In this document: positions 9,676-18,420 of the stretch, piece by piece
Position numbering within the stretch: the stretch's first letter is position 1
How the letters are laid out: every line of letters starts with the position of its first letter
Assembly: GCF_002778285.1 (NCBI RefSeq)
Contig: NZ_NESM01000001.1
Location: 1,386,501-1,450,500, forward strand
From: Limnohabitans sp. 15K
GTDB taxonomy: Bacteria; Pseudomonadota; Gammaproteobacteria; Burkholderiales; Burkholderiaceae_C
Length of the DNA stretch: 64,000 bases
Direction of reading: 5' to 3'
Position numbers and translations under genes: made by a program
Notes under the pieces: model-generated
Database searches by the model: none
Told to the model about the DNA's origin: nothing
What the model saw: only the letters and a program-made list of their open reading frames with translations

Positions 9676-9930
9676 ATGACCTTGATCGACTGGGTGGGCT
9701 CTTTGGCCGCCTTCCTCACGACCGCCAGCTTTATTCCGCAAGTTTGGCAAACCTTTCGGACCCGCGATGTCAGCGGCATCTCGCTTGGCATGTACAGCCT
9801 GTTCACCGTGGGTGTGGCCTTGTGGTTGGTTTATGGCGTGCTCATGATGGCCTGGCCCATCATCATCGCTAACACCATCACCACCAGCTTGGCATTGATG
9901 ATTTTGATGATGAAGTTGCGTTACCGCTGA
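9676..9930 (+). CDS. SemiSWEET-family small membrane transporter
   Basis: An 84-residue protein with three hydrophobic helices, the exact size of a bacterial SemiSWEET protomer, which dimerises into a sugar uniporter. Helix 1 carries the PQ-loop signature ASFIPQVWQTFRTRDVSGIS and the third helix the Asn of IIIANTITT. It starts 3 bases after dacB, so it is almost certainly in the same transcript. The sugar is unknown; a role in taking up wall-derived or other small sugars is only suggested by position. Confidence 0.9.
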   Translation: MTLIDWVGSLAAFLTTASFIPQVWQTFRTRDVSGISLGMYSLFTVGVALWLVYGVLMMAWPIIIANTITTSLALMILMMKLRYR

Positions 9931-10004
9931 GTATCTGCCCGGCTGAAATCGATGACAAATCAGTGAATACCCCATGGCTTGAATCGTTTCACTCGACTAA
10001 AGTG

Positions 10005-10026
10005 AAAAAGAACGAGTGTTCTTTTT
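10005..10026. terminator. Perfect 9-bp inverted repeat after the SemiSWEET gene
   Basis: AAAAAGAAC and GTTCTTTTT flank a GAGT loop. The A-run and T-run give terminator shape in both directions, but only four base pairs of the stem contain G or C, so it would be a weak terminator. It lies 20 bases before the hydrolase start and could instead be an operator for that gene. Confidence 0.5.
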
Positions 10027-10045
10027 AATCCAATGGAGACAAACC

Positions 10046-11317
10046 ATGAAAACATTGAAGTACGGCATTCCGATGCTTGGCGCAGCCCTTCTCGCTGCTT
10101 GCGGCGGCGGTGACACAGCGAATGGCACTCTGATCGATAGCCCAGTTTTGCTGGCCACCCTGACCAAAGCACAGTTTGACGGTGGTCCGCTGACGGCATT
10201 GAGCGGCAAAGCCAAATGTGACGTCAAAGTCGTTTCCCTCAACTATGTGACGCCAGGTGCCAAGGGTGAGAGCTCCAATGCCTCAGGCGTTTTGTTGCTG
10301 CCCTCGGGCGCCGACTGCACTGCCGCCGCACCTTTGGTCGCGTATGCCAAAGGCACCGATGTGCAAAAACCCCGCACACTGGCCAACCCTGCAGATGGCG
10401 AAACATACTTGCTGGCGGCCATGTACGCCAGTCAGGGTTATGCCGTGGTGGCCACCGACTATCTGGGCTTTGCCAAGTCCAACTACAGCTATCACCCCTA
10501 TCTGCACGCAGACTCTGAAGCCACATCGGTCATCGACTCGATTCGCGCCGCACGCAAAGCGGTGCTGTCTCAAGGCGCCAGCCTCAACGGCAAGGTCATG
10601 CTGACTGGCTACTCTCAAGGTGGTCACGCTTCCATGGCGGCTCACCGTGAGATCGAAAAGAACTTGTCATCTGAGATCAACGTGGTGGCGGGCGCTCACT
10701 TGGCTGGGCCTTACAACCTGTCGGGCTCGATGAAACTGACAGAGGCCATTGCAGGTTACCAATTCTTTGTGCCCTACCTGGTCACCGCGTGGCAGAAGAT
10801 TTATGGCAACTTGTACAGCGATGTCAAAACCGCCTTCAAAGCGCCTTATGCTGACGGCATTGAGTCCTTGCTGCCCAGCCCTACATTGAACTACACCACA
10901 CTGGTCACCAGCGGCAAGCTGCCGGGCATCAACGGCGAAACACCGAACCAAGCCCGCGATGCTTTGTTCCAGTCAGCGTTCAGCAGCGACATCCTGACCA
11001 ACGCCAACAACGCCACATTCCTGGCCGCCAAAAAGAACGACTTGCTCGATTGGACACCCAAGTCGCAACTCATGTTGTGTGGCGGCAGTGGTGACCCCAC
11101 CGTGCCGCCTGCCGTGCACCAGGCTGTCATGAAAAAGGCTTTTGATGACAAGGGTCTGAAAAACGTGACTTCTGTGGATGTGGACCCTTACATTGCAGCC
11201 ACTTACGGTCCGGTGACTTTGGCCAATGCTGCGACCTACTACGGCAATTACCACGGCACTTATGAACCACCGTTCTGCCACGCACAAGCCAAAGGCCTGT
11301 TCGATTTGGTGAAATAA
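10046..11317 (+). CDS. Secreted lipoprotein alpha/beta hydrolase (secretory lipase-like)
   Basis: A 423-residue predicted lipoprotein: MKTLKYGIPMLGAALLAACGGG gives a signal peptide with lipobox L-A-A-C, so residue C19 would be acylated. ATG 10046 is used because it has the AATGGAGAC ribosome site and directly gives this signal. The alpha/beta hydrolase part shows the nucleophile elbow GYSQGGH near residue 195, an oxyanion-side strand GYAVVATDYLGF and a C-terminal acid loop GSGDPTVPP with a later His (YGNYHGTY). Secretory lipases and some peptidases share this layout. Substrate likely an ester or short lipid; not provable here. Confidence 0.85.
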   Translation: MKTLKYGIPMLGAALLAACGGGDTANGTLIDSPVLLATLTKAQFDGGPLTALSGKAKCDVKVVSLNYVTPGAKGESSNASGVLLLPSGADCTAAAPLVAYAKGTDVQKPRTLANPADGETYLLAAMYASQGYAVVATDYLGFAKSNYSYHPYLHADSEATSVIDSIRAARKAVLSQGASLNGKVMLTGYSQGGHASMAAHREIEKNLSSEINVVAGAHLAGPYNLSGSMKLTEAIAGYQFFVPYLVTAWQKIYGNLYSDVKTAFKAPYADGIESLLPSPTLNYTTLVTSGKLPGINGETPNQARDALFQSAFSSDILTNANNATFLAAKKNDLLDWTPKSQLMLCGGSGDPTVPPAVHQAVMKKAFDDKGLKNVTSVDVDPYIAATYGPVTLANAATYYGNYHGTYEPPFCHAQAKGLFDLVK

Positions 11318-11323
11318 GCCCGC

Positions 11324-12328
11324 TTAAGCCGCGGCCCGCTGCAACCTGTCCCGCACGCCTTCCCATTCGGGCGTGTCGGGCGGCAGTTGCACCCAAATCT
11401 GAGTCACACCCCGGGCGTCCAAGTCTCGCAACACGCTGAACAAGTCGTGCGCAGCTTGTTCGGCCGTCGCTGCTTGCTGTCGCCACAGCACCCCTGCACC
11501 CCAACCCTGTTCGTCCATGGGGCGCTCGGTCGACCACACGCCTAAGTTGTTGGCGTGTGGTCCCAAAGCTTGCAGCTTGTGCGCGATGTCGGCGGCGATC
11601 ATGAGCCGCACTTTGGCGCGGGGCGCATAGTGCGACTCGAGCGTGCCCGAAGCGCGTGGGGCGGATTGTCCAAGCACCTCTTGCGGCGTATCTTTGTCCA
11701 AAACGGCTCGGCCACAAGCCGCTTCAATGTGCGCCCGTGTGATGTGCCCTGGGCGCAGCAGCACCGGCTCGCCGCGGGTGCAGTCGATGATGGTGGACTC
11801 GATGCCCACATCGCATTCGCCACCGTCCAAAATCAACAAATCAGGGCCCAACTCGGACTGCACATGCGCTGCGGTGGTGGGGCTGACGCGGCCAAATCGA
11901 TTGGCGCTGGGGGCAGACAGGCCGTCCACACCCATGGCCGCGCAAGCGCGAAGGAGCTGCTGGGCCAGCGGGTGCGAAGGGCAACGCAAGCCAATGGAAT
12001 CTTGCCCTCCGGCGGACGCACTGGCCACGCCGCTTCTGCGCGGCAGGATCAAGGTCAAGGGACCAGGCCAAAAAGCCTGCATCAAGCGCTGCGCAAACTC
12101 GGGCACTTGCCCCGCAAACAGCGGAACCTGGTCCGCGCTGGCCACATGCACGATCAAGGGATGATCGGCCGGGCGGCCCTTGGCCACAAAAATTTTCGCC
12201 ACAGCATCGCCGTCGGTGGCGTTGGCCGCCAAGCCATAAACCGTCTCGGTGGGCAAACCGACCAAATGGCCGTCACGCAAAGCTTGTGCAGCCTGCGCAA
12301 CAGCAGCATCCGAGGCATTCAGGATCAT
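11324..12328 (-). CDS. tsaC: L-threonylcarbamoyladenylate synthase, Sua5 type
   Basis: Makes threonylcarbamoyl-AMP from threonine, bicarbonate and ATP for t6A formation. The 334-residue length shows the long Sua5 form: an N-terminal YrdC domain (GLPTETVYGLAANATD, KGRPADHPLIVHV, SAPSANRFGRVSPTTA) and a C-terminal Sua5 domain of about 120 residues ending LPPDTPEWEGVRDRL. It lies 8 bases after purK, suggesting one transcript purE-purK-tsaC. The Sua5 name would be equally valid. Confidence 0.95.
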   Translation of the reverse strand: MILNASDAAVAQAAQALRDGHLVGLPTETVYGLAANATDGDAVAKIFVAKGRPADHPLIVHVASADQVPLFAGQVPEFAQRLMQAFWPGPLTLILPRRSGVASASAGGQDSIGLRCPSHPLAQQLLRACAAMGVDGLSAPSANRFGRVSPTTAAHVQSELGPDLLILDGGECDVGIESTIIDCTRGEPVLLRPGHITRAHIEAACGRAVLDKDTPQEVLGQSAPRASGTLESHYAPRAKVRLMIAADIAHKLQALGPHANNLGVWSTERPMDEQGWGAGVLWRQQAATAEQAAHDLFSVLRDLDARGVTQIWVQLPPDTPEWEGVRDRLQRAAA

Positions 12329-12336
12329 GGTGGCCT

Positions 12337-13506
12337 TTAAAACGCTGCAATGCCAAGCAAAGCCGCAGCTTGCAAGGCGGTGGAACGAACCGCCTCAGAC
12401 GTTGTGCCGGTGATGTTCAGGTGCCCCATCTTTCGGCCGGGTCGGGCCGAGACCTTGCCATAAAGGTGCAAATGCGTGCCGGGTAACGCCAGCACTTTGT
12501 CCCAGGCGGGGCTAGTACCCTCGGGCCACAAATCACCCAGCAAATTGAGCATGATCGACGGCGAGTGCTGGCGCGGCTGCGTGAGTGGCAGGCCCGCCAA
12601 AGTGCGCACCTGCAGCTCAAACTGCGACTGGTCGCAGGCGTTCATGGTGTAGTGGCCGCTGTTGTGCGGGCGCGGCGCCATCTCGTTGACCACCAACTGG
12701 CCGCCTTCCAGGATGAAGAATTCCACACACAGCACGCCCACATAGTGGATGCCTTCGGCAATGGCACGGGTGGCGGCCACGGCCTGTGCTGCGAGGTCGG
12801 CAGGCACAGCGCCTTCGTACACGCTGGTCACGGCCAGAATGCCATCGCGGTGCTCATTGAGTTGGACCGGAAAATTCACCATCTGCCCGTCTGCGCCACG
12901 CGCCACGATGACCGAACACTCGGCCTTGAGCGGCAGCATTTTTTCAAGCACGCAGGGCACGCTTTTGAGCTCGATCCAAGCGGCCACCAGCTCGGCACGG
13001 GTCTTGACGCGGATCTGGCCTTTGCCGTCGTAGCCCATGCGGGTGGTCTTCAAGATGCCGGGCAGCAAATCGTCGGTCACAGCAGCCATCTGATCGGCTG
13101 TATCGATGACGGCATGCGGGGCCACCGGCACGCCACAGCGCACAAAGTGGGCTTTTTCGGCAGCACGGTCTTGCGCAATGGCGACCGCGTCGGCACCGGG
13201 CGCCACGGGGCACTGCGCGCCCAAGGTACGGAGCGCTGGGGCGGGTACGTTTTCAAATTCGGTGGTCACTGCGGCGCAGCACGCCAACAGTTGCTTCAGG
13301 CCCTGCTCGTCCAAGTAGTCGGTCTGGATGTGGTGGTGGCTCACCAGACCAGCTGGGCTTGTGGCGTCGGGGTCGAGCACCGCCGTGAAGTAGCCCATGG
13401 CCTGCGCAGCGTGAGCGAACATGCGGCCCAACTGGCCGCCGCCCATTACCCCCAGGGTGGTGGGCTGGCCATTGACCATGGACCCCGGCAAGATGGGGCG
13501 GCTCAT
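12337..13506 (-). CDS. purK: N5-carboxyaminoimidazole ribonucleotide synthase
   Basis: ATP-grasp enzyme making N5-CAIR from AIR, bicarbonate and ATP in purine synthesis. The 389-residue product starts with the pre-ATP-grasp Rossmann motif [16 protein letters not shown], followed by [12 protein letters not shown] (the ATP-binding Gly-rich loop) and [14 protein letters not shown] at the metal and substrate site. Its start overlaps the purE end by 4 bases, giving the usual PurE-PurK coupling. Confidence 0.97.
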   Translation of the reverse strand: MSRPILPGSMVNGQPTTLGVMGGGQLGRMFAHAAQAMGYFTAVLDPDATSPAGLVSHHHIQTDYLDEQGLKQLLACCAAVTTEFENVPAPALRTLGAQCPVAPGADAVAIAQDRAAEKAHFVRCGVPVAPHAVIDTADQMAAVTDDLLPGILKTTRMGYDGKGQIRVKTRAELVAAWIELKSVPCVLEKMLPLKAECSVIVARGADGQMVNFPVQLNEHRDGILAVTSVYEGAVPADLAAQAVAATRAIAEGIHYVGVLCVEFFILEGGQLVVNEMAPRPHNSGHYTMNACDQSQFELQVRTLAGLPLTQPRQHSPSIMLNLLGDLWPEGTSPAWDKVLALPGTHLHLYGKVSARPGRKMGHLNITGTTSEAVRSTALQAAALLGIAAF

Positions 13507-14003
13507 GCGGCCCCCACGGGGGGCAATGTCATGGCACGGGCCGCAGCGGTTTGCTCGGCGCGGAAGGCTTCGAGCTTTTGGCGCAAGGCTGGGTCGTTGT
13601 TGGCCAGCATGGCCACCGCAAACAATGCCGCATTGGCCGCACCCGCCGCGCCAATGGCGAAGGTGGCCACAGGCACGCCCTTGGGCATTTGCACGATGCT
13701 GTGCAGCGAGTCGACGCCCGACAAAGCCTTGGTTTGGACCGGCACGCCCAGCACCGGCACCACGGTTTTGGCCGCCAGCATGCCAGGCAGGTGGGCTGCG
13801 CCGCCTGCGCCCGCGATGATGGCTTGCAAGCCTCGTGCAGCGGCGGTCTCTGCATAAGTGAACATATCGTCCGGCATTCTGTGGGCTGAAACCACACGGG
13901 CGTCGTGAGCGATGCCAAACTGTTGGAGAATCTGGACTGCGTGCTGCATGGTGTCCCAGTCGGAGCTGGAACCCATGACGACGCCGATGAGCGCTTGAGT
14001 CAT
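13503..14003 (-). CDS. purE: N5-carboxyaminoimidazole ribonucleotide mutase
   Basis: Class I PurE of 166 residues that moves the carboxyl group of N5-CAIR to give CAIR. ATG 14003 gives the normal start with [13 protein letters not shown] at residues 6-18. The catalytic His is in VVSAHRMPD and the substrate loop is [11 protein letters not shown]. First gene of purE-purK-tsaC. The 80 bases to the divergent thioredoxin gene include a near-perfect palindrome (GTTTCGCTCC/GGAGCGGAAAC) at 14039-14063 that could be an operator. Confidence 0.97.
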   Translation of the reverse strand: MTQALIGVVMGSSSDWDTMQHAVQILQQFGIAHDARVVSAHRMPDDMFTYAETAAARGLQAIIAGAGGAAHLPGMLAAKTVVPVLGVPVQTKALSGVDSLHSIVQMPKGVPVATFAIGAAGAANAALFAVAMLANNDPALRQKLEAFRAEQTAAARAMTLPPVGAA

Positions 14004-14084
14004 TGGGTGCTTTTTGTGATCAATGTTGAATTTTAAGGTTTCGCTCCACCCGGAGCGGAAACACAACCCGGAACCCTCCCCGCC

Positions 14085-15038
14085 ATGATGGACGTCACGA
14101 TACAAAACTTTGAAACCGAGGTGATCGCCGCTTCGATGGCCACGCCCGTGTTGGTGGACTTTTGGGCCCCCTGGTGCGCCCCGTGCAAGTCGCTGGGCCC
14201 CGTGCTCGAAAAAGTCGAGACCGCCTACGAAGGCCGTTTCAAACTGGTCAAAATCAACTCCGACGACGAGCAGCAACTGGCCCAGGCCTTTGGCATCAAA
14301 AGCCTGCCCACTTGCGTTTTGCTCATCAACGGCCAACCGGTCGACGGTTTCATGGGCGCATTGCCCGAAGGCCAGGTCAAGCAGTTTCTAGACAAACACC
14401 TGCCCGCAGAGAGCGAACTGCAAGCACAAGCCGCTGCCCAAGAAGCCCATGAACATCTGCAAGCGGGTGACGCCGACAGCGCCCGTGCCGCCCTGGAGCA
14501 GGCTTTGGCCACCGACCCGGGCAACGACGATGCGCGTTTTGACTTGGTCAAGCTGCTGATCGGCCAAGGGGAGTTGGCCGAAGCTTCCGCATTGCTGGCC
14601 CCGACCATGGCCCGCATTCCGGTGCCGCTGCGCTTTGAGGCACAAACCCAATGGCTCAAAGCCTTGGAGTTTGTGACCACCGACCCCCGCGGCGAATGGG
14701 AGTTGGACCAATTTGACGCCTTGATTGCCCAAAACAAACGTGACTTTGACGCCCGTTTTGCCAAAAGCCGTCTGCTGATCGCGATCGGCCAATGGGAGGC
14801 GGCGATGGACGAATTGCTCGAAATCATCATGCGCGACAAAAAGTGGGAAGACGAAGCCCCCCGCAAAACCTTTGTCGCCCTGCTGGAGTTGATGACCCCG
14901 CCCAAGCCCAAAACGCAAGACGCGACAGGCAAGTCGGCGGGTGGCATCGAGCTGATGGGCAAAGCCGCCATGCAAGAAGACCCCCACCTGGCCATGATCT
15001 CCAGCTACCGGCGCAAGCTGAGCATGATGCTCAACTGA
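14085..15038 (+). CDS. Thioredoxin-TPR chaperedoxin, CnoX/YbbN-like
   Basis: A 317-residue cytosolic protein with an N-terminal thioredoxin domain (residues 1-110, active site WCAPC) and a C-terminal TPR-like helical region (120-290). This architecture matches CnoX/YbbN, which protects proteins from oxidative or hypochlorous stress and hands them to GroEL or DnaK. Unlike E. coli YbbN, both active-site cysteines are present, so it may also be an active oxidoreductase. Two ATGs (14085, 14088) are adjacent; the first is used. A strong terminator follows. Confidence 0.9.
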   Translation: MMDVTIQNFETEVIAASMATPVLVDFWAPWCAPCKSLGPVLEKVETAYEGRFKLVKINSDDEQQLAQAFGIKSLPTCVLLINGQPVDGFMGALPEGQVKQFLDKHLPAESELQAQAAAQEAHEHLQAGDADSARAALEQALATDPGNDDARFDLVKLLIGQGELAEASALLAPTMARIPVPLRFEAQTQWLKALEFVTTDPRGEWELDQFDALIAQNKRDFDARFAKSRLLIAIGQWEAAMDELLEIIMRDKKWEDEAPRKTFVALLELMTPPKPKTQDATGKSAGGIELMGKAAMQEDPHLAMISSYRRKLSMMLN

Positions 15039-15060
15039 GCACAGCTCAGTCCTCAAACAA

Positions 15061-15103
15061 AAGCCCGGTCCGGCTGCAGTGGTGCAGACGGATCGGGCTT
15101 TTT
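15061..15103 (+). terminator. Rho-independent terminator after the thioredoxin-TPR gene
   Basis: A long stem pairs AAGCCCGGTCCG (15061-15072) with CGGATCGGGCTT (15089-15100), with an inner CTGCA/TGCAG helix, and ends in TTTTT. It separates the gene from the convergent Mpo1-like gene. Confidence 0.85.
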
Positions 15104-15125
15104 AACGAGCGCACCGCCAAACGCC

Positions 15126-15647
15126 TCAGCGCAGCGCCCCTGCCTGGCGCTCGATGTCCATGCGCATGCGCTGCAGCATCCCCAGCGACATGAGCACCTC
15201 GCCTACCACAAACATGGGCCCCACCAGCAGGCCCACCAGGTCATCGACAAAGGCCGGTTTGCGTCCCTCGAAATAGTGGCCAATGAACTGGAGCACCCAG
15301 CCGATGAAAAACAGGCCCAAGCCCGCCTGCCAAACCGCCAAACCCAGAGATTGCGCCAGGGGTGGCACCTCGTGGGCGGCCGCGATCAGCACGCCATTGA
15401 CCAAGGAGGTGGCCACGCCCAGCAACACATCGCCCCGGCTCAGGTACCAAAGGCTGGTGAGCGCCCACAAGGCCCAAGCCAGCGTCAGCGTGTGACCGGC
15501 CACAGACCAGGCCGGACCCAGCACCAAGACACCGACGGACATGAAAATCAAGGGAATGCCCGCCAAATGGGTGGCGATGTTGCGGCGATCGCGGTGGTAA
15601 TGGGCGTACTGCACCATCAAGGCGGTCGCAGGGCGGAAAAGTGTCAT
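15126..15647 (-). CDS. Mpo1-like (DUF962) membrane protein
   Basis: A 173-residue protein with four to five hydrophobic helices. The N-terminal YAHYHRDRRNIATHLAGIP and the later FIGHYFEGRKPAFVDDLVG contain the spaced His/Asp residues of the DUF962 family; the yeast member Mpo1 is an Fe-dependent dioxygenase in 2-hydroxy fatty acid alpha-oxidation. The His positions (HxxH-like, THL and GHYFEG) are all kept, so metal binding is plausible. Role in bacteria is inferred only. Confidence 0.82.
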   Translation of the reverse strand: MTLFRPATALMVQYAHYHRDRRNIATHLAGIPLIFMSVGVLVLGPAWSVAGHTLTLAWALWALTSLWYLSRGDVLLGVATSLVNGVLIAAAHEVPPLAQSLGLAVWQAGLGLFFIGWVLQFIGHYFEGRKPAFVDDLVGLLVGPMFVVGEVLMSLGMLQRMRMDIERQAGALR

Positions 15648-15801
15648 TCGATCCTCTTGTTCTGGCGCTCAAAGCGCCCAATGTAATACTTGTCGTTACA
15701 GAAATTTACGGGTTTTGCTCAGGTGCACCATCACTGCCTGCGCTTTTTCAAACGGTAACAACCTAGAATTTAACCATCACTTTTGGACTCATTTTCAAAC
15801 C

Positions 15802-16167
15802 ATGCCACGCACCGAGCCCCTGATCACCCCTGAAGAGCTGCAATGCCTGCTCGGCGGTGCGTCTGTGCGCGTGAACGTCCCCACACGCAATCTACTGGCT
15901 CAAATGCCATCTTTGCATTTTGGCGCTGCACTCTGGCTGGTCAAGGGTGTTTTCCTGTATGCCGTGCTCATGAGCCCCGATGCCGCCAACCTGGTGGGCA
16001 GCAGCCGCTACCTGTGGATGCGCGGAAGCCTAGAGCTGGTATGCCTGGCTGCATTTTGGGGCGCATCCCTGCACCCACGCGGCCCAACGGTCGCACGCGC
16101 CAGCTTGCTGGTGGCCGGTACCACCTTGCTGCTCGATGCCATGACGCTGCTGGCGTTGCCCAGCTGA
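15802..16167 (+). CDS. Small hypothetical membrane protein
   Basis: A 121-residue product from ATG 15802 (MPRTEPLITPEELQCLLGG). Residues 1-45 are soluble; the rest has about three hydrophobic helices (FGAALWLVKGVFLYAVLM, LELVCLAAFWGASLH, ASLLVAGTTLLLDAMTLLAL). I do not recognise the family. Codon use resembles its neighbours, and a good terminator follows 20 bases downstream, which supports it as a real transcript. It lies between two minus-strand genes. Confidence 0.65.
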   Translation: MPRTEPLITPEELQCLLGGASVRVNVPTRNLLAQMPSLHFGAALWLVKGVFLYAVLMSPDAANLVGSSRYLWMRGSLELVCLAAFWGASLHPRGPTVARASLLVAGTTLLLDAMTLLALPS

Positions 16168-16185
16168 TTTCGCAAGCCCCAAGAC

Positions 16186-16213
16186 AAAGGCGCTGCATTG
16201 CAGCGCCTTTTTT
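16186..16213 (+). terminator. Rho-independent terminator after the small membrane protein gene
   Basis: AAGGCGCTGCA pairs with TGCAGCGCCTT across a two-base loop, and a seven-T run follows. On the opposite strand the T-run is short, so it mainly serves the plus-strand gene, although purC also ends close by. Confidence 0.88.
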
Positions 16214-16234
16214 GTGCCCGACATGCCGTGCGCT

Positions 16235-17143
16235 TCAGGCCATCAGCTTTTTCATGGCCTCTTCGTATTTGGCAGCGGTGTTCTCAATCACCTCGCGGGG
16301 CAGACGCGGCGCTGGCGCTGTTTTGTCCCAAAGCTTGCCATTGACCTGAGCGGTCTCCAGCCAGTCGCGTAAAAACTGTTTGTCGTAACTGGGTGGATTG
16401 GACCCTTCCACATAGCTGGCGGCGGGCCAGTAGCGCGAAGAATCGGGCGTCAGCACCTCGTCCATCAGCACCAAGGTGCCGTCGGCGTCCAGACCAAACT
16501 CGAACTTGGTGTCGGCAATGATGATGCCTTTGGTCGCAGCGATGTCGCGGGCCGCCTTGTAAAGCTGAATGCTGATGTCGCGGATGCGGGTGGCCAGATC
16601 GGCGCCGATCATGGCCACGGTTTGCTCGAAGGTGATGTTTTCATCGTGCTCACCCACGGCGGCTTTGGCCGCAGGGGTGTAGATGGGCTCGGGCAAACGG
16701 CTGGCGTTTTTGAGGCCTGCAGGCAACTGAACGCCACACACGGCTTGGTTGTCTTGGTATTCCTTCCAGCCACTGCCTGCCAAATAACCACGCACCACCG
16801 CCTCAACCGGAAGGGGTTTCAAGCGCTTGACCAGCATGGAGCGGCCGGTGACCTGAGGCACTTCTTCGGCGCTGACCACACTTTCGGGGGCATCGCCCGT
16901 CAGGTGAATCGGGCAGATGTTCAGGCCTTTAGGGCCAAGCTGGTCAAACCAGAACAAGGCCATTTTTGTGAGCAAAACGCCTTTGCCTGGAATCGGCTCG
17001 CCCATGATCACGTCGAACGCGCTGATGCGGTCAGACGCCACCATCAAGATGCGGTCATCGCCCACCGCGTAGTTGTCGCGCACCTTGCCACGCGCCAGCA
17101 GGGGCAAGGAGGTCAGGGCCGAAGTGTGGAGGGCAGAAGTCAT
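16235..17143 (-). CDS. purC: SAICAR synthetase
   Basis: Phosphoribosylaminoimidazole-succinocarboxamide synthase, which joins CAIR and aspartate. The 302-residue product is the longer yeast/betaproteobacterial form. Conserved parts are [10 protein letters not shown] (ATP loop), [22 protein letters not shown] [14 protein letters not shown], and DTKFEFGLD. It is the last gene of a minus-strand run fba-purC, but a terminator lies between them, so it probably has its own promoter in the 17144-17224 gap. Confidence 0.97.
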   Translation of the reverse strand: MTSALHTSALTSLPLLARGKVRDNYAVGDDRILMVASDRISAFDVIMGEPIPGKGVLLTKMALFWFDQLGPKGLNICPIHLTGDAPESVVSAEEVPQVTGRSMLVKRLKPLPVEAVVRGYLAGSGWKEYQDNQAVCGVQLPAGLKNASRLPEPIYTPAAKAAVGEHDENITFEQTVAMIGADLATRIRDISIQLYKAARDIAATKGIIIADTKFEFGLDADGTLVLMDEVLTPDSSRYWPAASYVEGSNPPSYDKQFLRDWLETAQVNGKLWDKTAPAPRLPREVIENTAAKYEEAMKKLMA

Positions 17144-17163
17144 GGCAAAAACAATCAGGCAAC

Positions 17164-17202
17164 AGCAAAAAAGAAAAAGGCCCGTTGAACAGGCAACGGG
17201 CC
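17164..17202 (-). terminator. Rho-independent terminator after fba
   Basis: Read on the minus strand, GGCCCGTTG pairs with CAACGGGCC around a six-base loop and is followed by TTTTTCTTTTTT. It lies 22 bases past the fba stop and just before purC, so fba transcription should stop here. Confidence 0.9.
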
Positions 17203-17224
17203 ATTCGGCGAAATTATCGCAGCC

Positions 17225-18289
17225 TCAGTGGACGACTTGCGCCAGTTCGCCCTTGGCGTATCGGCCCGCAAATACTTGCAAAGTTTCGCCCTTGATTTTG
17301 GACGCTTGGCCTTCGCAACCGAACTGCAGGTAACGAAGCTTGCACAGTTGTTTGGCCGCTTCGCGAGCGGGTTTGAGCCATTCACGCGCGTCGAACTTGT
17401 CGGGGTTTTCTGCCAAGAACTTGCGGCAAGCTGCGGTCATGGCCAAACGGATGTCGGTGTCGATGTTGATTTTGCGCACGCCGTGCTTGATGGCTTCTTG
17501 GATTTCCTCGACGGGCACGCCATAGGTCTCCTTCATGTTGCCGCCATATTGGTTGATCATGGCCAACAACTCTTGCGGCACGCTGGACGAGCCGTGCATC
17601 ACCAAATGGGTGTTGGGAATGCGCTGGTGGATTTCCTTGACACGGTAGATCGCCAAAATGTCGCCCGTGGGCTTGCGGCTGAACTTGTAAGCGCCGTGGC
17701 TGGTTCCAATGGCAATGGCCAACGCGTCCAGGCCCGTGGCCTTGACGAACTGGGCCGCTTCTTCGGGATCGGTCAGCATTTGGCTGTGGTCCAGCTTGCC
17801 TTCGGCGCCGATGCCATCTTCCTCGCCGGCTTCGCCGGTTTCCAGATTGCCCAGACAGCCCAATTCGCCCTCGACCGACACGCCCATTTTGTGGGCCATG
17901 TCCACCACCCGGCGGGTGACGTCGACGTTGTAAGCGAAGTCGGCGGGTGTTTTGCCGTCTTCCATCAAAGAGCCGTCCATCATCACGGAAGAAAAACCCA
18001 GATCGATCGCGCCCTGGCAAACCGCCGGGCTTTGGCCATGGTCTTGGTGCATGACCAGCGGGATGTGGGGCCACTGTTCGGTCGCGGCTTGAACCAAGTG
18101 CTTGATGAAGGGTTCACCTGCGTATTTGCGGGCACCTGCGCTGGCTTGCAGAATGACCGGTGCGCCGACTTCGTCGGCAGCGGTCATCACAGCCTGAACT
18201 TGCTCTAGGTTGTTGACGTTGAAAGCTGGAATGCCATAACCGTTGACGGCGGCATGGTCCAGCAGCTCGCGCAATGAAACGAGTGCCAT
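17225..18289 (-). CDS. fba: Class II fructose-bisphosphate aldolase
   Basis: Zinc-dependent aldolase, 354 residues, of the class IIB/Calvin-cycle subtype. [13 protein letters not shown] carries the metal-binding His pair, [14 protein letters not shown] the catalytic/metal region and GTSHGAYKF a further zinc His; [17 protein letters not shown] binds phosphate. It acts in glycolysis and gluconeogenesis. The order pgk, pyk, fba, purC on one strand is a conserved Burkholderiales arrangement. Confidence 0.97.
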   Translation of the reverse strand: MALVSLRELLDHAAVNGYGIPAFNVNNLEQVQAVMTAADEVGAPVILQASAGARKYAGEPFIKHLVQAATEQWPHIPLVMHQDHGQSPAVCQGAIDLGFSSVMMDGSLMEDGKTPADFAYNVDVTRRVVDMAHKMGVSVEGELGCLGNLETGEAGEEDGIGAEGKLDHSQMLTDPEEAAQFVKATGLDALAIAIGTSHGAYKFSRKPTGDILAIYRVKEIHQRIPNTHLVMHGSSSVPQELLAMINQYGGNMKETYGVPVEEIQEAIKHGVRKINIDTDIRLAMTAACRKFLAENPDKFDAREWLKPAREAAKQLCKLRYLQFGCEGQASKIKGETLQVFAGRYAKGELAQVVH

Positions 18290-18420
18290 GGTGGTGATTT
18301 CCCGGGGAAGTTGAAAATTCAGAGGCGCCGAGGTGTGCCCGGCCCTTAACTGATCAGGATTTTATAGGGTTCGGCCTGACACACCTCAGGACCGCCCCCT
18401 CCCGGAAGGGCGAATCACCC

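Noticed and set aside
14039..14063. Palindrome near purE taken as a terminator
   Set aside because: It lies in the divergent promoter gap and has no T-run in either direction; an operator is possible but not supported enough to list separately.
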